Below, piece by piece: positions 9,540 through 19,238 of a DNA stretch of 64,000 nucleotides. The position numbers were made by a program, and so were the translations under genes. Where the stretch lies: positions 215,701,578 to 215,765,577 of the forward strand of contig NC_079147.1 of the NCBI RefSeq assembly GCF_945859685.1, in the 5' to 3' direction. Below the pieces are notes generated by a model, which saw only the letters and a list, made by a program, of their open reading frames with translations, searched no databases and was not told the DNA's origin. The stretch comes from Eupeodes corollae (lineage: Eukaryota; Arthropoda; Insecta; Diptera; Syrphidae). Numbering within the stretch: position 1 is the stretch's first letter; every line of letters starts with the position of its first letter.

Positions 9540-10962
9540 AATTAATCATTAAGCACTAAACGGCAATGCTCCGTTGAGAGGTTTTTCTCAAACCTAAATT
9601 GGGTGTTTGGTATAATATTTGAGTATCAAGGAAACTATCAAGAGATTCTGCTATGACTTTTTGAACAATTTTTCTATTTTGGAGAGAAGAGATATTGTTT
9701 GAAAATCTTTTATATTTTTGGCCTTATTTTAAATAAACAATTATTAAAGAAACAAGATAAAGTGAGATCAAGGGAAATTGGACATTTCCTTAATACAAAG
9801 TTTGAAATTTTGTCAAGACCAAACGGCTTTTTGCTATTCAAATTAATTCTAAATGTATTGACTTTTTTGATGTGTAGTGAAAGGTGAGGAAATTTGGCTA
9901 CATGCTGTGTTTGATGGTGTGAATGTCGTAAAAGGGTTTTCTAAATGAGTGTTACAAAATTCATCTACTTTTGAAAATACTTCGTCATTTAAATTTATAT
10001 CAAAAGACGGCGCGCGGTCTGCAAAAACCAATTCCTGTCCATCGAATTTCAAAACATCTTTGACAATATCTGACCCAAAGACTTTTTTTCCTGTAGTTTT
10101 ATCAATCTCCATAAAAGCATGGGGAGAAGGTCTAATTTTATTAAGACGTGTTCTCTTGGTCGAGATCATGTTTTATTCTCTCTTTTATTATTTTACTAAG
10201 ACATTATATTTGCTAGTAAAATTGTTGATACTCTGAGTTGTGTCTTTTTAAATGCCTATCAAAGATTCTCTTGAGTTTTAACAATTTTCAAAAGATATAT
10301 CTCGATCTTCTTTTGTTTTTCGAATAGTTGAGTTATTTTCAACACAACAAACTATATTTTGGTTTATATTGTCTAAAATTTCATCAATTTCTTCATTTGT
10401 AATATTTTTATCTATGGGTCTGTGATATCATGTTGTGAAGTTGCATTCTAAACACATCCTAATCAGTTCTTTCGAAGCTGGTACACGATTGAGGTGGTAC
10501 CAATACCGGATAAACATCCAGAATGTTCAGATTTATTTATTATGCCATAATGATTTGAAAAGGTAGGAAATGTTTTGAAAAACATATTATTAATATTATT
10601 TGGGGTTTGGGAAAGCGAACTAGATGTAAGAAAATAGTCCAATATTGATGAGGACTGCGAATAGGTGGGGTTAGATAAAGGGAGAAATTAAATCAAGGTC
10701 AAGATATGGCCCATTATTATACCACTTAAATATAATGTTGCCATTTGAGTTGCCAACTGAGTCTCCCCAGGATGGATGGCGGGCATTGAAGTCACCACCA
10801 ATAATTGAGGCATTGAAAGTCTTAATAATGTCATTTAGTCTATCTAATTCCATAGCAAGGTCTTGCGTTTGTTGGTATATAAATACTTCCAATAAGGATA
10901 CGTTTAGTGATTGGGCTAGGATAGGTTATAGTGGCTGTCCAAGATGGAACGGACACAATTAG
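9540..10962 (-). mobile_element. Truncated I/LOA-like non-LTR retrotransposon (copy C): endonuclease, linker, start of reverse transcriptase
   Basis: From 10962 down the minus strand reads the middle of an endonuclease (IYQQTQDLAMELDRLN, IIGGDFNARHPSWGDS), its end (PTYSQSSSILDYFLTSSSL), then the linker to the polymerase (LNKIRPSPHAFMEIDKTTGK in 10169-9849, and LNDEVFSKVDEFCNTHL). Below 9849 the start of the reverse transcriptase can be followed through frameshifts (ISLLSKIEKLFKK, TPNLGLRKTSQRSIA). GGDFNARHPSWGD is the D/N motif of the endonuclease. The copy ends at about 9540 before the catalytic palm, and begins inside the endonuclease at the junction with the LOA element. Confidence 0.7.
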
Positions 10963-11139
10963 GACAGTTTAATGGCCCATTGTGATACCACATGAATCTT
11001 GAAGCTTCCTCCTAAGCTCAATGGAACCAGTTTATGTCTCTTAAGAAACGTGCGAGGCTGATTATGCTGATATGATTTAGATCATTTAGATCGTTAAAGA
11101 AGAATTCTCCTATGTAATTCTTTGTTTTCGAGCCAGAGC

Positions 11140-11860
11140 AGGGCATGTACAGAGAAGATGAAGAGTAGTTCCCTCTTCTTCCTCGTCCATACAGCTTCTA
11201 CAAAAAGTCATTTGAAAATACGCCTGGTCGTGTGGCGTGCTTTCCTATTAGACAGTGTCCGGTTATGACAACTATAATCGAGCTTACATCTATGCGATCT
11301 GCTTAGAGATAGCAAGCACTTTGAACTTTTTAAATCCAGTGTTGGCCAGATGTTCTTTGTGACGTAACACGTGTTGATGCTGTTCCACCTGGTGCCTACC
11401 CCCTCACAGCGTCCTGCATTAGCAAGAACTTACAAGTACCGATTGGTATGCCAGTAAGTGCCAAACGTGATAGTATGGGCTGCAGTGTACCGTTCCTGGC
11501 GAGTTCATATGCCTTACAGTTACTTGAAATGTTTCTATGGCCCGGCATCCAGCAAAGGTGAATATTAAACTGGTGTGTCATCTCCATTACAGTTATGGAC
11601 CGTTATAGAGTTTGTAGATACAAAGTCCAGAGATTTAATAGCGGCCTGACTATCTGAGAAAAAACGCCAATAGTTCCGCTTGGAACACACTACAATGATT
11701 GGGAAGACGGAATGAGAGACTTAATTTCAGTTGTTCAGAGTAAACACCTCCACCAATCCCTTCTTTTGTTTTTGACCCATCTGTATAAAAATGGATTGAA
11801 TTATCCTCCAAGAATGTCCTATCTTCCCAAAAAGATCTGCGAGGTATAAACATCTGGAAA
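11140..11860 (-). pseudogene. LOA RNase H domain and Cys-rich C-terminus, copy 1
   Basis: The frame 11853-11650 reads SIHFYTDGSKTKEGIGGGVY (first catalytic Asp in YTDGSK) and NHCSVFQAELLAF (catalytic Glu in QAEL). The frame 11587-11396 reads IHLCWMPGHRNISSNCKAYE, where WMPGHR and the expected GN..AD are seen with decay. Further down, about 11230-11140, FCRSC and a Glu run lead to LLCTCPAL, the C..C...H..C-like knuckle that ends ORF2 in LOA and I elements. The enzyme would degrade the RNA strand of the hybrid during integration. Confidence 0.75.
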
Positions 11861-12149
11861 TTTCTGTCGAATTGCAGTTAGGGGATAGTGTGGCCTCTGT
11901 GCTTTGGAATTGACCTAAATACCTAAGAATCACGGAGTGGTTAATGTTGTTGTTAGTCCACTGCGATGAAGCTTTAAGGCGAATAGCAGAGCTTGCAGCT
12001 ATTTGTTTGCTAAATATGTCAAGAGGTGTTAAGTAGAGTAAGGTTTCCAGTGCCGCAGATGGGTTTGTTCGAAGCGATCCGCTTATACATAGGCAAGCTG
12101 AATGTTGGACTTTATTGAACTTATCCCTGTTTATACCTTTCCCTAAGGC

Positions 12150-13320
12150 AGTCCACCATACTGCCACATTGTACATTAAAATCGGTCTGATTACCGATGT
12201 GTATAGCCAATGCGTGATTCTGGGTTGTAAGCCCCTTTTATTACCAATAGCTTTTTTGCAAGAAAAGAGAGCTACAGTAGCTTTTTTAACTCTTTCCTGT
12301 ACGTTGCGTTTCCAATTTAGTTTTTTATCTAAGACAAGAACCAGGTATTTAGCCTCGTCTGAGAATATTAATTGGATTCCTTTAATATAGGGAGGGTTGA
12401 CAAATGGAATTTTGTATCTCTTTGATCAGTTCAAAGTATTAGTCTGTCTAAGGCATTTTGTCTGTCTAAGGCATTTTGTAAGAGGGTGTTAAGATGCTTT
12501 CCTGAAACTGCTATAGGAAGTTCGTCCGCATAGGCTATCACTCTGAAGCCCTCCGCATCTAGACTATTTTGAATTTCATTCACCGCTAGGTTCCAGAGGA
12601 GAGGGGATAGAACACCACTGTGTGGTGTCCTTCTACTAAAGAATCGTCTACCAGAAAAATTGCCCAGTTTTGAGTTAATTAGTCTGGTAGTCAGCATTCA
12701 ATGAATTAACTCCACAAGCGAACTTTCTACGTTTAGAGATGTTAGTGCAGATGTGTCCACGTTGTTAAAGGCACCTTCGATGTCAAGGAAAGCAACGATG
12801 AACTCTTTATGATGGAGGGAATATTCGATGGTGCGTACTAAAGTGTGTTACGCTGTTTCCACCGATTTATCTTTACAGTAGGCATCTTGAGACTAAGACA
12901 GAAGTCTTGTATCAATACTTGCCCTAAAATGGATATCAATCAATCTTTCCAATGTCTTAAGAAGGAATGATGATAGACTTATAGGTCGTAGATCTTTAGG
13001 ATTGAATTGGCATCCTAAGATTAAAGCATTTACCTGCTTTTGGTAGAAAAACAACTTTTACTTCTCTCCATGCCGACGGAACATGGACCAGGTACAGATA
13101 GCTCGTAGAAATTGGCTTAAGGATTGGTGCAATTATGTCAGAAGTCTTTTGTAACTCGATTGGTATTATTCCATCTAGTCCTGCAGATTTAAATGGTTTG
13201 AAACTGTTGAGAGCCCATTTTAGCTTGTTCTTTGTGGTCAGACCTTGTAGATATGTTGCATAGGAACTTGAACGTATACAATTGTGGCAAGTTTTGGTAA
13301 GAGAACTATCCAATAGTAAG
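12150..13320 (-). pseudogene. LOA reverse transcriptase, copy 1, with YADE active-site motif
   Basis: The frame 13313-12996 gives the start of the polymerase (KWALNSFKPFKSAGLDGIIP, HVPSAWREVKVVFLPKAGK). After several breaks, 12697-12431 gives SKLGNFSGRRFFSRRTP, GVLSPLLWNLAVNEIQNSL and the palm box VIAYADELPIAV. Retrotransposon reverse transcriptases have YADD; here the second Asp is Glu. The same change is present in copy 2. The QGG normally preceding VLSPLLWNL is altered here (HSG) but intact in copy 2. The thumb continues to about 12150 (LYTSVIRPILMYNVAVWWTA region). Confidence 0.8.
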
Positions 13321-13699
13321 TTCAGTGATTCATTACATGAATTTTTTTAGGAGTCGTCTCCATTTTTCAAGCAGTTTGGCATATCTGGACTAGATGAAAG
13401 AATTTTCTGTAACCTAGAGGCTTCTGACGTTTCTTAAATCGGTCCACAGAAGTATCGCCAAAAAGATCACTTAGATTTCCTTAGTGCCTTCTTGTAGATT
13501 CTTAGGGATTACCAGTAAGAGGCTAGTCTTGCGGATTTTCCTGAGCGAGTCAAATTCTGAGGCCCACCATTGTGCTTTCCTCTTTCCTCTTATGTTTATA
13601 AGTGGACAAGCAATTTCTAGCGATCTGTTCATATCTGAGGTAAGGTCATTGACTTTGTTGTCAAGTTCATTAGCGTTAGAGGAAGGACTAGATAGTCCA

Positions 13700-14350
13700 G
13701 GTTCTAGTAAACTCTGTAATGAGTTAATAACTGTCAGTTTTCCGAAAATTTCGAAAAGTCAATGGACTCGGGTTATCATCCACATTCATATTGAACTGGA
13801 AAGATCTATGATCAGAGAACGAGTGTTCTTTGGATACTTTACAGTCCAAGATCATATGGTGTACAGTATCTGAGCAAGAGTAATGTCTAGGACTTCTTTT
13901 CGAGTTTTAGTTATGAAGGTTGCTTCATTTCCAACATTACTTACAAAGAGACTAGTACCAAGAATATAATCAAAAAGGGACTCACCTCTGTCGTTGATAT
14001 TCGCACTACCTCATACAGTATGATGAGCGTTTACATCGCTTCCAATAATTAGGGGCATCCTTTGCCTTTCCGTTTCAGCGACAACTTTCTCCATGGAGAG
14101 GGCCAGGGTGGTCATGGTCAAGATACGCCGACACTATCTAGAAAGTTCCTATGGTTGTTTGCAGCCTAGCTACGGTGGTATCTTTGTCCTGAAATGATGG
14201 AGTAAAAAAAACATTAATGCTAAGTTTCGCTGGTATGCAAGATCTAGATTCACCTTTATCTGTCACGCACAGTGTGTAGTACCCAGGAGTCCTGAGTCCT
14301 CGAACAACGGATCCTTGGCTCTTGGATCAGGACAGTGTTTTCCCCGTTTC
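13700..14350 (-). pseudogene. LOA endonuclease domain, copy 1
   Basis: The broken minus-strand frames give IQEPRI near the start (catalytic Glu) and, lower down, SANINDRGESLFDYILG, NVGNEATFITKTRKEVLDIT and then SFSDHRSF with the Ser-Asp-His motif. The corresponding stretch of copy 2 (31540-32070) reads VLIQEPYILG and FSDHRSFQF in better shape. The domain nicks the target DNA in the family. Frameshifts separate every motif, so it is dead. Confidence 0.65.
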
Positions 14351-14599
14351 TTGCCACACGGAGAAGAAGTTATCCCGAGGCCTTCATGGAGTGTTATAGA
14401 TCAATCTGTACTAACTGCAGCATTTTGGCTACAATTAGGCAGATCAATCTCCACCACGGTTTTGTTCTGATCCTCTGAGTCTGAGGATGAACCCATGAGT
14501 TCATGTTAAGGTCGTCCTCAGTCTCCATTAAGGATGGACTGTCTACGACTTTTTTAGAGGTTGGAGACGCAATTGGAAAGGGCATGGGTGCATCGTCAC

Positions 14600-14955
14600 C
14601 TTTTGTTAGGAAACAAGATGATGTCCCAGGCCCACCAACCGCGAGTTAAACTTCGGTTAACCTCATCTTTTTTGTAAATTCGAATTATAATGGATTTGAA
14701 GCCAAAGTTTATAGCGCCCTCGTTTAAGGCTTGAAGAGCCAAGAACTCTTTATTGAGCACCACAATGGCACTCCTATAAAGACACTTCTCTTCCTCTAGC
14801 TTGGCTAACTTCCAGTTATGCGTCGGGAAGGACGGGTTACGAACTTTGATGATCTCGAGAATGTCCTCGATACCAGCAGTTCCGATTGGAATCCGAATGC
14901 GTACTCTAGGTCTGCTAGGGATGATTTCTGGGCAGTTTTTTAATAATGATTCTAA
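14600..14955 (-). pseudogene. LOA ORF1 protein, C-terminal DUF4780-like domain
   Basis: The minus-strand reading gives CPEIIPSRPRVRIRIP, a connector, NPSFPTHNWKLAKLEEEK, then a strand-forming segment SAIVVLNKEFLALQALN and INFGFKSIIIRIYK. The order SRPR.R..IP, LPTHNWKV.K.EE and NYGF....LRVY matches the DUF4780 domain found in ORF1 proteins of LOA and related elements. The family function is presumed to be RNA binding. The part upstream of CPEI is absent, so the 5' end of the element is here. The frame continues to about 14617 (RGWWAWDIILFP) and then stops. Confidence 0.65.
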
Positions 14956-15517
14956 GAACGTGTGTACTACTTTTCATCAATATTGGCAATGTATCTATTC
15001 CAATTATACTAAAACTAGTAAGATTGTATTGTTTCGTTGCATCAAAACTTTTTGAGAAATGAGTCGTGTTTTATTTCCATTTAAAAAAGGGATGACAATA
15101 TTTTTATAATATCTCAATTTAAATACTTTTAACTGAAATCAATTCTAAGTACAAAATTTGAATGTTAATTGAAGTAACATAAATACACAATACCTGCTAT
15201 TTTCTTTATTTGAAGAGGCCGTTATCACTATTAGAAGTTTAAACAGATCCTTAAAAAAATATAAAAAGTGTTTTCTGATAGAGAAACAATAATAAAAAAG
15301 TTATTACTTGAAAGGCTAGTAAATGCAAAGTACCGCTTAGGCACAATATGAATGATGAAAAATCGATATTTTTGACTTCTTTGACATTCTCTTAAACCGC
15401 TGTTACTTCTGCACGCTTGCTGGCATGACCTACAAATTATAACCATAAAACACATTTTTATCCTATATTGATTTTGACTTTGTGGCATATTGCGTTTGTT
15501 GTCAAAAATTGTGCGAG

Positions 15518-15629
15518 AGCGTAATCCATTCACCGTAATACAACCCTCATTTTGCAGTAAGTTAGGCCCAATCAGCGTAATCCATTCATGGTAATACAAC
15601 CCTCATTTTGCAGTAAGTTAGGCTCAATC
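15518..15629. repeat. 56-base tandem duplication
   Basis: The unit beginning AGCGTAATCCATTCA at 15518 is repeated directly at 15574 with three or four differences (CCG/TGG after ATTCA; CCC/CTC near the end). It contains CCCTCATTTTGCAGTAAG, which looks like a splice acceptor followed by AAG, but no exon was recognised around it. Confidence 0.9.
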
Positions 15630-16259
15630 ACACTGACATCACCAAAACAAAAAGTGACATATTTAAAAATGGAGAAGCTTTTCAGAAATCATTCTTGCGA
15701 CAATCCGGGTGATACTCATGCTTTGCACGGACCCAATAACGTAGAAAGTTTGAGATTTGAGATCTCGTGTTAACTGAACTTTAAAAGCATTTATTTTGAA
15801 GACCTTATGCAAACTACGGTGTAATGTCACCTGTGGAATTCTTGATTCTAAAGATCGACGAGGAATCGAAAAACGTGGAGGTTCGGCAAATTTAAGGGGA
15901 GCAGTAGTTGAAAAGGTGCTTTACGAAGACTCAAAAGTACTTTAGTTTTGCAAACTGTGAGTGATAAATAAATATAAACCAATTTCTTTAGTTAAGAAGA
16001 ATAACTTCCAAAGTAAAAATTCTGAGTTCATTCTAAAGCTCATCGGTCACTTTACAAAAGTTTAATACGTTGATACCTAACTTCAACTATTTTGAGGATT
16101 TATTTACCATTTACCTTTTAGCAATGAAAGCACTTTGGGTGTTATTGGAAACGATTTATTGTAGGTTCTGAAAATGGCTCTAGTATGAACATTTATTAAA
16201 CTTAATTAATGCACATCTTATGCTTGATACCGATATGAAGAAGCTGGTCGAAGGTTAAT

Positions 16260-16402
16260 AAAAGTGAACGTTTTAGAGCCGAGTAGATGTAAGGTTTTAT
16301 GAATTTACTAACTAGGGCAGGGTTATGAGACTTCATGAAAAATACTAATGAAGTTAAATTCATAAAACTTTACATCTACTCGGCTCTAAAATGTACAGCT
16401 TT
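16260..16402. repeat. Foldback inverted repeat, 40-base arms
   Basis: Arm one at 16268-16307 and arm two at 16355-16394 are reverse complements with 38 of 40 positions matching, separated by a loop of 47 bases. The pairing continues imperfectly outward for a few bases (AAAAG / CTTTT). The core is TTTTAGAGCCGAGTAGATGT. It could be a small foldback transposon, a recent inverted duplication, or a template for hairpin RNA. No target-site duplication was found. Confidence 0.9.
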
Positions 16403-16957
16403 TTTTCTTAGCAAGTAAGAAACCTTTTTAAGGCCATAAAACACGATCTTAAAACTGAGAATTCAAAATAACACAAAAGCCAATAATAGCTTAAGGTCTC
16501 TTATCAGCTGTGTGACTTTAACGCATCATTTTAAATAGTTGAAACTTTTATTTACCTTTACATTATTATTTGTGCATATTTTGTTTTTATAGCTCATAAC
16601 TCAAATATTTATGTTGAGTTATGTCATTGAAAATTATTGACAAGCCAATAATAGTTTGTTTATTTTTTTTTTTATTCAAAGCCGCCACAAGTGATAAGGT
16701 CGAGGTTTTTATTTGTATACACAGCAGCAGAAGCACCAGCAGCAGCACAGCACCAGCTTTTTTTACAATTAAAAATATATTTTCTAACCCCCATTTTACT
16801 ATATGTAGGTTAGGTATTTGGGTCGCACGTTTGAAAATATTTTGTATTCTTTTTTTTAATAGTTAATTGCATTTTTGTGAACTTATCATGATATAGCCTG
16901 CTGGAAGTTATGTGAATATCTAAGCTCATATTTGTAGATAAGAACTGCTAAAAAGTG

Positions 16958-16965
16958 TATAAATA
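16958..16965 (+). promoter_or_regulatory. TATA box of the secreted-protein gene
   Basis: TATAAATA stands 95 bases before the ATG at 17053. With the usual 25-30 base spacing this predicts transcription start near 16990 and a leader of about 65 bases without introns. A strong TATA box suits a highly expressed, tissue-specific secretory gene. No upstream elements were identified. Confidence 0.65.
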
Positions 16966-17052
16966 TGGATTTCAAAAGGGTGTATCTTTTCAAATATTAT
17001 TAGAATTTCGTCTGGAAAAGAAAGATTTTTTTGAAATAAGTAACTAAGAGAT

Positions 17053-19133
17053 ATGATTAAGTTAAGAAGTTTATTTTGTGTGAGTCTTTTGGTTTTGGGA
17101 ATCAGTGGATTAGTTGATTCCTATTGGATGAAGTCAACGCAAGGAGTTAGCAAGGATGACACAATGTTTAGGGTAGGTGTATGATAGCAACACTATTTAG
17201 AGTGTAGGGATTTTGTTTTCATTTCTAACTATTCATCTTGCAGCAATATGGAATTTTCAGCATTTTTGATGACTTGATAGACTACTTGTATGAAGATTAT
17301 GAAAGTGATGAAGAAGACGAAAAGAAAAATAAGGAAGTTTGTAAGTATATGAGAGAGGATATTGCTGTGACCATAGGATTAAGAGATTTTTTTTAATAAG
17401 TGATCTGCCAAAATTGTACAGTCGTTGTAAATCATAATAATGACACCACGTCTGGAAGCTCAAATAGTGGGATTGGAAGTGGAGTTGCAGTCGATTTTAA
17501 TGGAAATAGAGACCCTTTGAATAAAGGAGGGACGGCGTCAAATGGAGCAGCATCCCCGTCAAATGGTAACGGTGCAAATGGAGCTGCTGGTGGTGCAGCA
17601 TATGGTCCAGCATATGCTCCAGCATACGGTCCAGCATATCCTCCAGCATATGGTCCAGCATATGGTCCAGCATATGGTCCAGCATACGGTCCAGCACGCC
17701 CTTCAAATGGTGCCGCACCCCCGTCAAATGGTAACGGTGCAAATGATGGAGCTGCTGGTGGTGCAGCATATGGTCCAGCATACGGTCCAGCATATCCTCC
17801 AGCATATGGTCCAGCATATGGTCCAGCATACGGTCCAGCACGCCCTTCAAATGGTGCAGCATATGGTCCAGCATATGGTCCAGCATACGGTCCAGCACGT
17901 CCTTCAAATGGTGCAGCACCCCCGTCAAATGGTAACGGTGCAAATGGAGCTGCAGGTGGTTCAGCATATGGTCCAGCATATGCTCCAGCATACGGTCCAG
18001 CATATCCTCCAGCATATGGTCCAACATATGGTCCAGCATATGGTCCAGCATACGGTCCAGCACGCCCTTCAAATGGTGCCGCAGCCCCGTCAAATGGTAA
18101 CGGTGCAAATGGAGCTGCAGGTGGTTCAGCATATGGTCCAGCATATGCTCCAGCATACGGTCCAGCATATCCTCCAGCATATGGTTCAGCATATGGTCCA
18201 GCATACGGTCCAGTACGCCCTTCAAATGGTTACGGTGCAAATGGAGCTGCTGGTGGTCCAACATATGGTCCAGCACCTCCTTCAAATGGTGCAGTACCCC
18301 CGTCAAATGGTAACGGTGCAAATGGAGCTGCTGCTGGTCCAGCACCCCCTCCAAATGGAGCGGCGACCCCTTTAAATGGAGCGGCACCCCCGTCAAATGG
18401 AGCAGCATCCCCGGCAAATGGTAACGATGCAAATGGAGCTGCTGCTGGTCCAGCACCCCCTCCCAATGGAGGGGCGACCCCGTCAAATGGAGTAGCACTC
18501 CTGTCAAATGGTAACGATGCAAATGGAGCAGCAGCAGCATCTCCCCTGTCAAATGAAGCTGCTGCTGGTCCAGCACCCCCTCCAAATGGAGGGGCGACCC
18601 CTTTAAATGGAGCGGCACCCCCGTCAAATGGAGCAGCACCCCCGTCAAATGGCAACGGTGCAAATGAAGCAGCGGCAGCGCCTCCCCTGTCAAATGAAGC
18701 AGCACCCCCGTCAAATGGTAACGGTGCAAATGGAGCTGCTGCTGGTCCAGCACCCCCTCCAATTGGAGGGGCGACCCCTTTAAATGGAGCGGCACCCCCG
18801 TCAAATGGAGCAGCACCCCCGTCAAATGGCAACGGTGCAAATGAAGCTGCTGCTGGTCCAGCACCCCCTCCAAATGGAGGGGCGACCCCTTTAAATGGAG
18901 CGGCACCCCCGTCAAATGGAGCAGCACCCCCGTCAAATGGCAACGGTGCTAATGAAGCTGCTGCTGGTCCAGCACCCCCTCCAATTGGAGGGGCGACCCC
19001 TTTAAATGGAGCGGCACCCCCGTCAAATGGAGCAGCACCCCCGTCAAATGGCAACGGTGCAAATGAAGCAGCGGCAGCGCCTCTCCTGTCAAATGAAGCA
19101 CCACCCATGTCAAATGTTAACGGTGTAAATTGA
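17053..19133 (+). CDS. Secreted glue-, mucin- or silk-like repeat protein (three exons)
   Basis: Exons are 17053-17172, 17244-17340 and 17401-19133, with introns of 71 and 60 bases bounded by GT (GTAGGT, GTAAGT) and AG. The phases match and the spliced product is about 649 residues. Exon 1 starts MIKLRSLFCVSLLVLGISGL, a typical signal peptide, so the protein should enter the secretory pathway. Exon 2 encodes a short acidic segment (YLYEDYESDEEDEKKNK). Exon 3 opens with ICQNCTVVVNHNNDT, containing two Cys and two N-glycosylation sequons, and then becomes repetitive: first Tyr-Gly-Pro-Ala tetrads, then 37-residue blocks rich in Ala, Pro, Asn and Gly. There are no further Cys and almost no charged residues. 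The N-terminus/repeat layout resembles fly salivary glue, mucin or silk-type secretions, but no ortholog is recognised. It has a TATA box and AATAAA signal and no lesion, so it is probably a live host gene; its function is inferred from composition only. Confidence 0.8.
17590..18290 (+). repeat. Tyr-Gly-Pro-Ala coding repeat block
   Basis: Tandem 12-base units coding Y-G-P-A (variants APAY, PPAY) form runs of four to eight. These are grouped into larger units that begin GGTGCAGCATATGG or GGTTCAGCATATGG at 17591, 17759, about 17852, 17957 and 18122, each closed by an RPSNG(A) segment and NGNGANG. The near-identity of units, down to codons, indicates recent unequal crossing-over or replication slippage, so length is likely to vary among individuals and to be hard to assemble. 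Confidence 0.9.
18325..19110 (+). repeat. 37-residue Ala/Pro/Asn/Gly coding repeats
   Basis: Units of 111 bases start with GCTGCTGCTGGTCCAGCACC; successive starts at 18735, 18846 and 18957 are exactly 111 bases apart. Earlier units near 18326, 18437 and 18556 are similar, some longer. Each unit codes GPAPPP(N/I)GGATPLNG followed by AAPPSNG steps and NGNGANEA. Ser and Thr occur once or twice per unit, giving possible O-glycosylation sites in a Pro-rich context. The array continues to just before the stop codon. Confidence 0.9.
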
Positions 19134-19232
19134 GCTGCTTGTAGTCCAGCAATTACTCCACAACCCACTTCAACGGTGCATCTTTTTAAAGTCCAAACTA
19201 GTTTGTCAAGAAACGTCAAAATCAATTTCGGA

Positions 19233-19238
19233 AATAAA
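19233..19238 (+). terminator. Polyadenylation signal of the secreted-protein gene
   Basis: AATAAA 100 bases after the TGA stop, overlapping a second AATAAA-like word (AAATAAAATAAAAT) and followed by TGTGTGTTTT, a GU-rich downstream element. This fits a short 3' UTR. Confidence 0.7.

Larger units (their letters stand above)
10963..14955 (-). mobile_element. LOA-clade non-LTR retrotransposon, copy 1 (ORF1 end to RNase H)
   Basis: This is a nearly 4-kb minus-strand element with domains in the order ORF1 C-terminal domain (about 14955-14600), endonuclease (about 14350-13700), reverse transcriptase (about 13320-12150), RNase H (11860-11390) and a Cys-rich end (about 11230-11140). RNase H after the polymerase, with the RGTPQGGVLSPLLWNL-type motif, places it in the LOA group. 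It is broken by many frameshifts and is 5'-truncated within ORF1. The polymerase region is more than 90 percent identical by eye to copy 2 at 31525-33720. A short tandem duplication of AAATGCCTTAGACAGAC lies at about 12440-12480. Confidence 0.85.
14956..16957. other. AT-rich stretch upstream of the secreted-protein gene
   Basis: No gene is seen. It contains the 56-base tandem duplication at 15518-15629, the foldback hairpin at 16260-16402, and an AGCAGCACCAGC-type simple repeat around 16724-16756. The last few hundred bases are the candidate regulatory region of the gene that starts at 17053. Confidence 0.55.

Noticed and set aside
17542..18375. 277-codon plus-strand frame rich in MVQHMVQH
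   Set aside because: A shifted reading of the Tyr-Gly-Pro-Ala repeats; lacks the N-terminal exons and would need a different splice phase.
17497..18936. 479-codon open frame on the minus strand through the repeat exon (runs of MLDHMLDHMLEDMLDR)
   Set aside because: It is the antisense shadow of a coding repeat whose unit length is a multiple of three and contains no stop in several frames. It has no promoter, start context or splice pattern, and the sense strand has all of these.
18230..19225. 331-codon minus-strand frame rich in FDGGAAPF
   Set aside because: Also an antisense shadow of the 111-base repeats; Gly/Ala/Pro/Phe composition simply mirrors the sense repeats.
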